From: CAVVZJ01 sp963752755
GTDB taxonomy: Bacteria > Planctomycetota > Planctomycetia > Isosphaerales > Isosphaeraceae
Assembly (NCBI GenBank): GCA_963752755.1
Contig: CAVVZJ010000001.1
Coordinates: 62,001 to 126,000, forward strand
DNA: 64,000 nucleotides
Direction of reading: 5' to 3'
The notes beneath the pieces are model-generated. The model searched no databases, was not told the origin of the DNA, and worked only from the letters and a program-made list of their open reading frames with translations. Each line of letters begins with the position of its first letter. Within the stretch, counting starts at the first letter, position 1. The position numbers were made by a program, and so were the translations under genes. Below are positions 47,035 to 55,281 of this stretch, one piece after another.

Positions 47035-47448
47035 TCAGGCGAGGCCGGAACCCATCCGGAACGGCCTCGCCAGCTCCTCGAAGACCTCAGAGCTGCTGTG
47101 GAACCGAAGGACCTCGACGAGAGATGCGAAGTCCTCCGCCGCGAGCCACCTGGCCAGATCGTTGCGGGCGGCTTCCAGCAAGGGGATGTTCTGGTAGAAA
47201 CACAAGCATGCACACGTAGTAAGGTCGTTCTCCATCGCCTCCTGCCGCGGCTGGTTGAGGCACCACTTCGCGTAGCCATAGATCGGCCCGATGAGGGCGT
47301 CGTTGCGGGGCTCGCCGTACGCATCGCGGAACGCCTAATAGAGGGCGAACCACAAGCGATACGGTGTCTCCGCCTCCTCGACCTCCGGCGCGAGGTCGGG
47401 GATCATCGCAAGAGCGGTCGTCTTCCAGTCCGGCAGGGCTGAGTGCAT
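47035..47448 (-). pseudogene. Conserved small protein gene with an in-frame amber codon
   Basis: From the ATG at 47448 the frame reads MHSALPDWKTTALAMIPDLA and continues to RLWFALY, then a TAG at 47335-47337, then AFRDAYGEPRNDALIGPIYG and YAKWCLNQPRQEA to LARPFRMGSGLA. Apart from the TAG the 137-codon frame is intact. I have seen this kind of small Cys-containing protein (EPRN..LI..Y..A.WC..QPR) in Gemmata-like genomes; the function is unknown. It is either a pseudogene or a base error. Confidence 0.65.
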
Positions 47449-47641
47449 CGGTCGCCTCCGATCCCGGACGGATGCTCGCCTTGAAGCAAAACTTCCCTGA
47501 GCGCCGACCGTGACGTTATCATTCCCCGGCCGTTAGAGCAAGAGTTTACCCGTCGGCGGGAGAAGCGACTCGCGGGCCACCCATCGTCATCGAACCCCCG
47601 GTTCCCTCGGGAGAGAGACAAGGAGCCCGGATCCGAGGATG

Positions 47642-47692
47642 ACGCGAGGCCGCGGGCCACCGGGAAAAGACCGGTAGCCCGCGGCCTCGCGT
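47642..47692. terminator. Strong hairpin after fliA
   Basis: ACGCGAGGCCGCGGGC opens a 22-base arm that pairs with its mirror (one mismatch) around GAAAAGA. It is 28 bases past the fliA stop on the minus strand. A near-copy lies at 43141-43189. Confidence 0.6.
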
Positions 47693-47719
47693 TCGAGGTC
47701 GTGATCGATCCGAAGGGCT

Positions 47720-48568
47720 TTAGGTCCCGAACTCGGGCCGGCGGGTGGAGAGCTGGGTCTGGAGGCGCTGGATGATGGCGGAGTGCATCTGGGAGACGCG
47801 GGACTCGCTGAGGTCGAGGGTGGCGCCGATCTCCTTCATGGTGAGTTCTTCATAATAGTAGAGGATGATGATGAGGCGTTCGTTGCGGTTCAGGCCGCGG
47901 GTGACCATGCGCATGAGGTCCTTGCGCTGGAGTCGGCGGGTGGGGTCCTCGCCTTTCTTGTCTTCGAGGATGTCGATCTCGCGGACGTCCTTGTAGGAGT
48001 CGGTCTCGTACCACTTCTTGTTCAGGGAGATGAGGCCGACGGCGTTGGCGTCGGCGGCCATCTTCTCGAATTCTTCCATGGGGATGCCGAGCTGTTCGGC
48101 CAGCTCGACGTCGGTGGGGGGGCGGCCGTGGCGGGCTTCGAGAGCCTTGCGGGCCTCCTCCATCTTGGTGGCCTTGGAGCGGACGAGGCGGGGGACCCAG
48201 TCCATCGTCCGCAGTTCGTCGAGCATGGCGCCGCGGATCCGGGGGACGCAGTAGGTCTCGAACTTGACGCCGCGCGTCAGGTCGAAGGCGTCGATGGCGT
48301 CCATCAGGCCGAAGACCCCGGCGGAGATCAGGTCGTCGAGATCGACGCCCTCGGGTAGTCGTTGCCAGATTCGCTCGGCATTATATTTAACCAGGGGCAG
48401 ATACCGCTCGACGAGGCGATTGCGCAGCGCGGTCGTGGGCTGTTCCTTGAACGCGCGCCAGAGTTCGGCCACCTCGATGTCGGACTTGGTCGACGTCCTG
48501 GCTGGCGGCCCCTCGGGGGTCGTCTCGGACTCGGCAGCCTGGGCAACGTCGATCGACTTGGTCGGCAT
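47720..48568 (-). CDS. fliA: Flagellar sigma factor (sigma28/FliA-WhiG type)
   Basis: A 282-residue sigma factor with regions 2, 3 and 4, so not ECF. Region 2: YLPLVKYNAERIWQRLPEGV, then DLISAGVFGLMDAIDAFD and GVKFETYCVPRIRGAMLDEL. Region 3: RHGRPPTDVELAEQLGIPME. Region 4: EELTMKEIGATLDLSESRVSQ. This is the FliA/WhiG pattern that directs late flagellar genes. The start MPTKSID at 48568 is supported by GGAGGT about 9 bases upstream. The neighbours flhG, flhF and flhA support the flagellar role. Confidence 0.93.
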   Translation of the reverse strand: MPTKSIDVAQAAESETTPEGPPARTSTKSDIEVAELWRAFKEQPTTALRNRLVERYLPLVKYNAERIWQRLPEGVDLDDLISAGVFGLMDAIDAFDLTRGVKFETYCVPRIRGAMLDELRTMDWVPRLVRSKATKMEEARKALEARHGRPPTDVELAEQLGIPMEEFEKMAADANAVGLISLNKKWYETDSYKDVREIDILEDKKGEDPTRRLQRKDLMRMVTRGLNRNERLIIILYYYEELTMKEIGATLDLSESRVSQMHSAIIQRLQTQLSTRRPEFGT

Positions 48569-48875
48569 CCTGCTGACCTCCATGTCGGTTTTCCGGGGGA
48601 CCCGGCGCATCCTGCGCTCGGTGCCAGTCCGTCGGCCGCCCGCTCGCCGGGGGCGGGTGAGGCGGTTGGGGGGCTGGCGTCGGGCCGCCGCGGGCTCGGA
48701 TCTCGGCGTCACCGGGCGACGCGTCATCCGCTTTCCGGGCGTCCCGCCCCTCGACCCTTCGCGTTCCAAGGAACCTTGCGTTATTGAACTATCGGTCGGC
48801 CGGCACAACCGGCTTGAGTGGCACAGTCGGATCATCCCACATTGGATGTTGCGGGCGACCATCGAAGCCGTCGGA
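48569..48875. other. Intergenic region between flhG and fliA
   Basis: 307 bp. The frame upstream of fliA is open but without protein-like sequence. The AT-richer part at about 48780-48800 could hold the fliA promoter. Nothing else was seen. Confidence 0.45.
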
Positions 48876-49781
48876 TCACCGGGCGATCCGGCCGAGGGCC
48901 CAGCGGGCGGCGATCGCGGCGAAGAAGCCGGGACGTCGCGGGCGGGGCCGTCGCTCCTCGATCAAGGTGCGGGCCAGGCGCCGGACGGAGCGGGCGGCCT
49001 GGCTGTTTGGATAGGCGCTGACGAATGGTTGCTTGTGACGTACGGCCAGGGGGACGTGGGCGTCGGCCCGGACCGAGCCGAGCGGCGTGACGACCAGGCC
49101 GAGGAACTGGCGGCTTGACGCGGCGAGTCGCGCCAGGCAATCGTTCGCCTCGGCGGTCGAGGTGGCCTGGTTGACGACCGCTCGCAAGGCGGGCGGGCCG
49201 GCGGGTCGCTTCAGCCGGGAGAGGGCGGCGTGGGCGTCGGCGACGGAGGTGGGTTCGGGGGTCGTGACCACGACGATCTGATCGGCGGCGGCGGCGAGTG
49301 TGGCGATGGCCGGGTTCAGGCCGCTGCCGGCATCGACGAGCAGGAAGTCGGCGTCGGACTCCAGCTCGGAAAGCTCGGCGACCAGCCGGGCGGGGGCGTC
49401 GGCCAGGCATTCGGGCAAGGTCCGCGTGCCGTGGGCTCCGGGGAGGACCCGGATCTCGCCGGGTCCGGCGACGATCGCCTCGGCCAGGGGGAGTCCGCCG
49501 GCGAGCACATCGCCGAGGTCGCGGCCGGGGGCGAGGCCGCAGAGCAGGTCGATGTTGGCCAGTCCGAGGTCGGCATCGACCAGCACGACCTGCTGGCCGT
49601 ACTCGCCCAGGGCGATTGCCAGGTTGAGCGCCAGGTTCGACGTGCCCACGCCCCCCTTGCCGCTGGTGAAGACCAGCGAGCGGGCGACGGGGGGAGCCAC
49701 GATTGGCGGCGGCTCGGCCAGGGCGGTTGGGCCGGAATGCGCCTGGACGAGTTGTCGCAAGGCGTCGGCTTGGTCGGACAT
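48876..49781 (-). CDS. flhG: MinD/ParA-type ATPase FlhG with an altered Walker A
   Basis: A 301-residue SIMIBI-class ATPase. FlhG (FleN/YlxH) sets flagellar number and place together with FlhF. Start MSDQADALRQLVQAH at 49781 with GGAG upstream. The N-terminal region (DQADALRQLV) matches the FlhF-activating helix. The deviant Walker A reads SGKGGVGTSNLALNLA: the signature Lys is kept, but the second Lys, normally before S/T, is Thr. VDADLGLANIDLLCGL and FLLVDAGSGL are typical of FlhG. The C-terminus is Arg-rich. It lies directly downstream of flhF with a small gene between. Confidence 0.9.
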   Translation of the reverse strand: MSDQADALRQLVQAHSGPTALAEPPPIVAPPVARSLVFTSGKGGVGTSNLALNLAIALGEYGQQVVLVDADLGLANIDLLCGLAPGRDLGDVLAGGLPLAEAIVAGPGEIRVLPGAHGTRTLPECLADAPARLVAELSELESDADFLLVDAGSGLNPAIATLAAAADQIVVVTTPEPTSVADAHAALSRLKRPAGPPALRAVVNQATSTAEANDCLARLAASSRQFLGLVVTPLGSVRADAHVPLAVRHKQPFVSAYPNSQAARSVRRLARTLIEERRPRPRRPGFFAAIAARWALGRIAR

Positions 49782-49823
49782 AGGATCACACTCCACTCGC
49801 GGGACGATTCGATCAGGACCTCG

Positions 49824-50294
49824 TCAGGGCCTCGGGCCTTGCTGCAACCGCGCCACGAACCTCACGCCGAAGCCGCCCCCTCGGGGCAACTGGCCGAAAA
49901 ACTCGTATTCATGGAGTCCCGTGGCCGGCTCACGGATCTCAAGGACGTAATCGACCCCCTCCAGCACGTCGCGGGCGGTCATGTCCATCAGCATCCTCTC
50001 GGGTAGGTCGAACTTGAGCTTCTGTACGACGGTCCGGCGCACCTGGCCGAGCGTCGTCAGCTCGACGCGGAGCGGTCGGCCGCGTTCGTCGTGGCCCGTG
50101 AGGGCCCAGTAGCCGCGATTCCGTTGGAAGCCCCGGCTCGCAGCCTCCAGGTTCGCTCCGGGCATCGCCGCGCGGGCGGCCTCGGCGACGTCGGCCGGCA
50201 CGTTGGCCAGCGGCACGTGGGACGTGCTCAGGCCGGCGGCCAGGGTGCCGACGACGGTCGCGAATGCATACAGGCTCAGTGGGGCCTCAAACAT
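49824..50294 (-). CDS. Hypothetical protein within the flagellar block
   Basis: A 156-residue protein beginning MFEAPLSLYAFATVVGTLAAG, a leader or TM anchor, followed by HVPLANVPADVAEAARAAMPG, which resembles the start of PepSY-like periplasmic domains, and GYWALTGHDERGRPLRVEL. It seems to be an exported PepSY-type protein; the role is unknown. The ATG at 50294 is preferred over 50300 because GGAGG stands 8 bases before it. The tight position between flhF and flhG suggests it is read in the same operon. Confidence 0.65.
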   Translation of the reverse strand: MFEAPLSLYAFATVVGTLAAGLSTSHVPLANVPADVAEAARAAMPGANLEAASRGFQRNRGYWALTGHDERGRPLRVELTTLGQVRRTVVQKLKFDLPERMLMDMTARDVLEGVDYVLEIREPATGLHEYEFFGQLPRGGGFGVRFVARLQQGPRP

Positions 50295-50324
50295 GGTCAT
50301 GCCTCCGAACGTCGAGGGGCTGGT

Positions 50325-51446
50325 TCACGCCACCACCTCGTGTCCCAGGATCAGGCGGGCGAGGCGTCGGCGGTCGGCGGGCTCGATGTCGTCGGGGACG
50401 GCCTGGCCGGTCGTCAGGTAGCTGACCGGCAGGTTCGCCTGGCCGATGACCGCGAGGATGCCGCCGAGGCCGTCGGCCTCGTCGAGCTTGGTGAGGATCA
50501 GGCGGTCGGCCCGGACGACGGCGAACCGCTCGACCGCGGCGCGGAGGCTCCGCTCGCCAGAGGTGGCGCTCAGGACGAGGTGGACCTCATCGGGCTTCGC
50601 GGCGGCGAGGAAGTCGGCCAGCTCGCGGATCTTCACCTCGTCGCGGGGGCTGCGGCCGGCGGTGTCGATCAGGACGAGATCGACGGGTCCGAGGCTTTCG
50701 ATCGCCGAACGCATCTCACCGGGATCGTTGGCGACGGCCAATGGCAGGTCAATGATCTCGGCATACGTCCGCAACTGCTCGACGGCGGCGATCCGGTAGG
50801 TATCGACCGTGACGAGGCCGAGTCGGAGGCCGTGGACGAGCTTGAAGTTGGCGGCGAGCTTGGCGACGGTGGTCGTCTTGCCGACTCCCGTGGGACCGAC
50901 CAGCGCCACGACGCGCCGGGTGCCGGAGACGGCCGCGATCGGCGGGGCGATCGGCAGGCAACTCTCGACCGCGAGGCGGAGGGCGTCGCGGATCGCCTCG
51001 GGGGACTGGTACTCGTCGGGTTCCAGCCCTTCGGCGACGTGGCGGACGAGGCGTCGGGCGAGTACCTCGGGCACGTCGGCTTCGAGGAGTGTGGCATAAG
51101 TCGGCACCAGCTCGCCGGGGAGGTCGGGCAGGAGATGGTCGATCCGACCCTGCCGGCTCATCTCGGCGACCATTGCGTGAAGCCGGCTCAACTGCTCGCC
51201 AAACTGGGCATGCAGCGCCTCGGCCGAGTTCGCGATCGGGGCCGGCTCGGCCCGCGACGGGCTAGCGGAGGGCGCGGAGCGGGGGTCGGCGGCGGTCACC
51301 TCGATCAGTTCGCGGGTCCCGAGACCGAAGAGGCGGCGACGGCGGATCTCGCGTGTGCCGAGAATCACCGCCGAGCCGCCGAGGTCGCGGCGGACCCGGG
51401 CGAGGGCCTCCTTCATCGTACCGGCGCGATAGGTCTTCGTGGACAT
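50325..51446 (-). CDS. flhF: Signal-recognition-type GTPase FlhF
   Basis: A 373-residue SRP-family GTPase that marks the site of flagellar assembly. Start MSTKTYRAGTMKEALARV. The NG domain has G1 GPTGVGKTTTVAKLAA, the insertion-box region LVTVDTYRIAAVEQLRTYAE, G3 DTAGRSPRDE and G4 ILTKLDEADGLGG. Upstream is the basic N-domain typical of FlhF. A second ATG 6 bases further up (51452) is possible. The frame is intact. It stands 58 bp after flhA. Confidence 0.95.
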   Translation of the reverse strand: MSTKTYRAGTMKEALARVRRDLGGSAVILGTREIRRRRLFGLGTRELIEVTAADPRSAPSASPSRAEPAPIANSAEALHAQFGEQLSRLHAMVAEMSRQGRIDHLLPDLPGELVPTYATLLEADVPEVLARRLVRHVAEGLEPDEYQSPEAIRDALRLAVESCLPIAPPIAAVSGTRRVVALVGPTGVGKTTTVAKLAANFKLVHGLRLGLVTVDTYRIAAVEQLRTYAEIIDLPLAVANDPGEMRSAIESLGPVDLVLIDTAGRSPRDEVKIRELADFLAAAKPDEVHLVLSATSGERSLRAAVERFAVVRADRLILTKLDEADGLGGILAVIGQANLPVSYLTTGQAVPDDIEPADRRRLARLILGHEVVA

Positions 51447-51503
51447 CGACATCAACGACCCTGGGAACGAGGTGGGTGTCGGCCCACCGGAGAGGGATTC
51501 CGA

Positions 51504-53681
51504 TCAATGCACACCGACCGCCGTCGAGACGGTGCTGACGACCGGCTGGTCTTCCTCGACGACCGTGCCGAGCATCTCGACGGGCGTGTCGCGGGGAAGC
51601 TCGCGGGGACTGAGCACGACGAGCCTCGGCAGGTCGGCGCGGGTCAGGTCTTTGAGGACCGGCCGGGCCTCGCTGGACGCGATCACGACCGGCGGGTGTC
51701 CGGCCTCGACCAGGGGGCTGACGGCCTGAGCGACGGCGCGGACGAGGCTGCGGACGGCATCGGCCCCGAGGGCCGCGGAAGGACTTGTTTCGTCCTGGCG
51801 GCCCGCGGCGGCCAGGCGTGAATCCAGGGCCCGGCCAAGCGTCACCACGCGGAGGCGGCCGTCGGACTCGCGGTAAGGCTGCGTGATCTGGCGGCCCAGG
51901 GCGCGGCGCACCTGCTCGGTGAGCAGATACACGTCCCGCGTCTTGCCGGCATGCTCGGCCAGCGCTTCGAGGATCGCTTCCATGTCCCGGATGCTCACAC
52001 GCTCGCGCACCAGATTTTGCAAGACGCGGCGGACCTCGCCCGGCCGAAGCAGATGCGGCACGACCTCATCGACCAATCCCGGCGCCGTGGCGCGGACGTG
52101 GTCGAGCAGGCGGCGGACCTGCTCATGCGTCATCAGCTCGTCGGCGTGGTCGCGGACAATCTCGCCGAAGTGCCCGGCGACGACGGCCGATGCCTCGACC
52201 ACCTTGCAGCCGGCCAGCTCGGCGACCTCGCGTCCATCGGCGTGAATCCAGACGGCGGGCTGGCCGGTCACGGGGTCGATGCCGTCGCGGCCGTCGGGCC
52301 GCTGTACCAGGCCCGAGGGGGGGATCGCCAGCAAGCGGCCTGCATAAGCAACCCCCTGTCCGACCGAGGCGCCGCGAATCTTGACGCGGTATTCGTGGGG
52401 GCCGAGGCCCATGTCGTCGCGGATGCGGACCTGCGGCACGATCATGCCCAGCTCGCGGGCCACCCGCTGCCGGACGCCGCGGATGCGCTCCAGAAGGTCG
52501 CCGCCGCGGGTCGGATCGGCCAGCCCGATCAGACGATAGCCGATCTCCAGTTCGAGCGGATCGACCGTGAGCAGATCGTCCATCCGGTCGGAGGACGCCT
52601 CGTGGGCGGGCGTGTTCGGGGACGCGGCGGCCGTGGAGGACGGGGCAGGGGGGGCCGCGGGTGGGTTTGGCTCGACGGGCTTCGTGGCCTCGGAAGGCCG
52701 GGTTGCGAGGATGTACGCCCCGGCGCCGAGGGCGGCGGCGAGGGTCAGCAACGGGACCTTCGGCAAGGCCGTGAAGGCGAGCAAGGCCAGGAATCCGGCC
52801 GCCGAGCCGAGCACTTCGGGCCGACCGAAAAGCTGGCCGGTCACGTCACGGCCGAGGTCGGTCGCGGAGCTGGAACGGGTGACGATCAGGCCCGCGGCCA
52901 GCGAGATTAAAAAGGCGGGCACCTGGCTGACCAGGCCGTCGCCGATGGTCAGCTTGGTGAACACGCCGACGGCCTCGCCGGGGGCCATGCCGTTCTCGAC
53001 GATGCCCAGATAAAGGCCGCCGAGGATGTTCACAAACGTGATGATGATGCCCGCGATAGCGTCGCCCCGGACGAACTTGCCGGCGCCGTCCATGGCGCCG
53101 AAGAAGTCGGCCTGGCGATAGACCTCGTCACGACGGCGGGATGCCTCATGCTGGTCGATCAGGCCGGCGTGCAGGTCGGCGTCGATGGCCATCTGCCGGC
53201 CAGGCAGGCCATCGAGCATGAACCGGGCGGCGACCTCGCTGATCCGGGTGGCTCCCTTGGTGATGACGACGAACTGGATGACGATCAGGATCAGGAAGAG
53301 GATCACGCCGACGACCACCTGATCGCCCGCGACGAACTCGCCGAAGGCCCGGATCACGCCGCCGGCGCCGTCGAGGCCGTCGAGGCCGCCACGGGTCAGG
53401 ATCAGGCGGGTGGAGGCGACGTTGAGCACCAGGCGCGTGAGCGTCGTGGCGAGCAGGACGGTGGGGAAGGCGCTGAAGTCCTGCGGCCTTCGGATCGCCA
53501 GGACGGTCAGGAGCACGAGCACGGCGAGCGTGATGTTGCCGGCCAGCAGGAGGTCGAGCACGCCCGGCGGCAAGGGGACGACGAAGACGAGGATGGCCCC
53601 GATGATCGTGGCCGGCAGGATCGCACCCTGGAGGCGCGCCGGCCAGCCGTCAGCTCGGGGGATCGACGTCTCGGGAGGCAT
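51504..53681 (-). CDS. flhA: Flagellar export apparatus protein FlhA
   Basis: A 725-residue inner-membrane component of the flagellar type III export gate. The N-terminal half has seven or eight TM helices (starting GAILPATIIGAILVFVVPLP) and the conserved cytoplasmic loop ARFMLDGLPGRQMAIDADL. The C-terminal soluble half has PLELEIGYRLIGLADPTRGG and ends in PVVSTVSTAVGVH. A Pro/Ala-rich linker (about residues 345-375) joins the two. The ATG at 53681 (MPPETSIPRADGW) is preceded by GGAGGAACGG. The frame is intact and the length is normal. Confidence 0.96.
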   Translation of the reverse strand: MPPETSIPRADGWPARLQGAILPATIIGAILVFVVPLPPGVLDLLLAGNITLAVLVLLTVLAIRRPQDFSAFPTVLLATTLTRLVLNVASTRLILTRGGLDGLDGAGGVIRAFGEFVAGDQVVVGVILFLILIVIQFVVITKGATRISEVAARFMLDGLPGRQMAIDADLHAGLIDQHEASRRRDEVYRQADFFGAMDGAGKFVRGDAIAGIIITFVNILGGLYLGIVENGMAPGEAVGVFTKLTIGDGLVSQVPAFLISLAAGLIVTRSSSATDLGRDVTGQLFGRPEVLGSAAGFLALLAFTALPKVPLLTLAAALGAGAYILATRPSEATKPVEPNPPAAPPAPSSTAAASPNTPAHEASSDRMDDLLTVDPLELEIGYRLIGLADPTRGGDLLERIRGVRQRVARELGMIVPQVRIRDDMGLGPHEYRVKIRGASVGQGVAYAGRLLAIPPSGLVQRPDGRDGIDPVTGQPAVWIHADGREVAELAGCKVVEASAVVAGHFGEIVRDHADELMTHEQVRRLLDHVRATAPGLVDEVVPHLLRPGEVRRVLQNLVRERVSIRDMEAILEALAEHAGKTRDVYLLTEQVRRALGRQITQPYRESDGRLRVVTLGRALDSRLAAAGRQDETSPSAALGADAVRSLVRAVAQAVSPLVEAGHPPVVIASSEARPVLKDLTRADLPRLVVLSPRELPRDTPVEMLGTVVEEDQPVVSTVSTAVGVH

Positions 53682-54029
53682 CCGTTCCTCCGAATCCACT
53701 GCCAGGACCGGGGATGGGTGTCCCCGGGTCGGGGGCGTCGGGCGTCCGTGCCCGGCGTGTTCCGGTCCGGTCGTACGTCCGTCGCGGGTTCGGTCGGTCG
53801 AGGGATCGATGTTGGTTCGCGGGGGAAGCTCTCGTCGGCGAACGAATGAGCGTCGGATGTGCGGCGGGGACATTACCGCGGGCCGGGCCGGGTGTCCAGA
53901 CCGGATCGACCGGGCATGCGCTACTTTTTTTGGCCATGTGCTACCGTCCGCAGCCATGAGCCCGAGGGCGTCGTCGGAGCGTGCGCATGCAGGAAGCCGG
54001 CGAATCCGGACCGACGTTGGGTCGGGATA
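53682..54029. other. Intergenic region upstream of flhA
   Basis: 348 bp between the GGDEF-like gene stop and flhA start. A T-run (CTACTTTTTTTGG, about 53920) is the only notable short feature. No repeat or gene was recognised. Confidence 0.45.
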
Positions 54030-54971
54030 TTAGGGGTGGGGAGCGATGGTCGAGCCGTGACCGGCGGTCTCGCGGGAGCGGACGAGGGCCGCGGCACGGA
54101 GGGCGGGAGCGTCGGGGGCGTCGTCGGGGAAGGTGGCGACGCCGATCGAGCAGGTCAGGGCGGCGGGGACGGCCGAGGCGATCCCCGCCTCGCCGACCGC
54201 GTGGCGGAGGATCGCGGCGATGCGGATCGCGTCGGGCTGGCTGGCGCCGGGCAGAACGGCAGCCAGACTGTCGCCGGGCAGGCGGGCCACCAGGTCGCTG
54301 CTGCGGAGCGTGGCGGTGACGGCCCGCGCGGCGATCCCCAGCGCGGCGTTGGCCAGCTCGGGGCCGTCGCGGTGGCGAACGAACTCGATCGGGTCGGGGG
54401 CGATGAGCAGTAGCGAGAGCGGCTCGCGTCGCCGACGGGCGAGGGCCAGGGCCTGGGTGAGATAGGCGTCGAGGAAGGCGGCGGTGTGCAAGCCGGTGAC
54501 CGGGTCGCGAGTCAGCTCGGTCGTGCTCAGGCTGTCCCCGTGCGACCCCGACCGCGCGGGTCTTGAGGTCGGTCGGGAGCCACCCAGGGCTTGCTCGACG
54601 GCGGCCGTCAAGGTCGCGAGGGTCTCCAGCCGGCGGGCGAGGTGGCGGGGCCAGCGTCGAGGATGCCCGGGCACGAGCCGCAAGGCGCCGGCGGTCCGAC
54701 CGGCGAAACGCAGCGGTACGGACAGGAGCCCGGGCAAGACGATGACGTCGGCATCGAAGGTGGCGTGGACCGCGCCGCCGGCGAGTCGTCGGGCCACGTC
54801 CGCCAGGGCCTGGCGGGCCTCGGTCGGTGTGCGACAACGAGCCAGCCGATCGGCCAGTTCGGCTTCGGGGCCTCGCCGATGCCGGGCCAGGCTGCGGAGC
54901 CAGCCCGCGGCGCGATCCATCGAGGAACGCGACGGTCGGTGTCGATCGGTCGGCGTGGCGGTCGGTATCAT
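54030..54971 (-). CDS. Degenerate GGDEF-domain protein
   Basis: A 313-residue protein starting MIPTATPTDRHRPSRS. Residues ~55-150 form a GAF-like or helical region with a sensor-like strand (VHATFDADVIVLPGLLSVPL). The C-terminal domain is GGDEF-like: DPVTGLHTAAFLDAYL, LSLLLIAPDPIEFVRHRDG, then the active-site loop RLPGDSLAAVLP in place of R.GGDEF, and ALTCSIGVATFP. The catalytic signature is lost, so cyclic-di-GMP synthesis is unlikely; it may bind the nucleotide or another protein. A GGGAGT precedes the ATG. It is next to the flagellar genes, a common setting for motility signalling. Confidence 0.72.
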   Translation of the reverse strand: MIPTATPTDRHRPSRSSMDRAAGWLRSLARHRRGPEAELADRLARCRTPTEARQALADVARRLAGGAVHATFDADVIVLPGLLSVPLRFAGRTAGALRLVPGHPRRWPRHLARRLETLATLTAAVEQALGGSRPTSRPARSGSHGDSLSTTELTRDPVTGLHTAAFLDAYLTQALALARRRREPLSLLLIAPDPIEFVRHRDGPELANAALGIAARAVTATLRSSDLVARLPGDSLAAVLPGASQPDAIRIAAILRHAVGEAGIASAVPAALTCSIGVATFPDDAPDAPALRAAALVRSRETAGHGSTIAPHP

Positions 54972-55281
54972 GGGGACTCCCGGGGGACGGAGTCGGCGCG
55001 GAGTTTCTCCAGGTCGTCTCCGACGCAAGCCTAGATCCCTGGGAGGAACTCGGGGAAATCACCGCCCCGGAATCCCGGCTGAGCCAAGATCGTTCGCTTA
55101 CTTCGGAAGAATTCTGCACAATTTGGCCGAATTGTACCGAGTGGACTGTTGATGCAAGTGCTGCGTGCTCGGCCCAGAAGCACGCACCTCCGTCGGCTCA
55201 TTCGGAAGTGCTGCTCGATCCCGGAGCCGAGCTTGAACCGTCGGAGTGGCACCGCACCACGAGCGTGTCCTTCTCCGCCGT
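54972..55281. other. Intergenic region with a short palindrome
   Basis: 310 bp between the GGDEF-like start and the TPR gene end. An operator-like palindrome lies at 55118-55135. Otherwise no gene, repeat or hairpin of note. Confidence 0.45.
55118..55135. promoter_or_regulatory. Operator-like palindrome
   Basis: ACAATT, six bases, AATTGT form a symmetric site in an AT-rich patch. It is about 150 bp upstream of the GGDEF-like gene start, so it could bind a dimeric regulator. Regulator and use are unknown. Confidence 0.25.
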
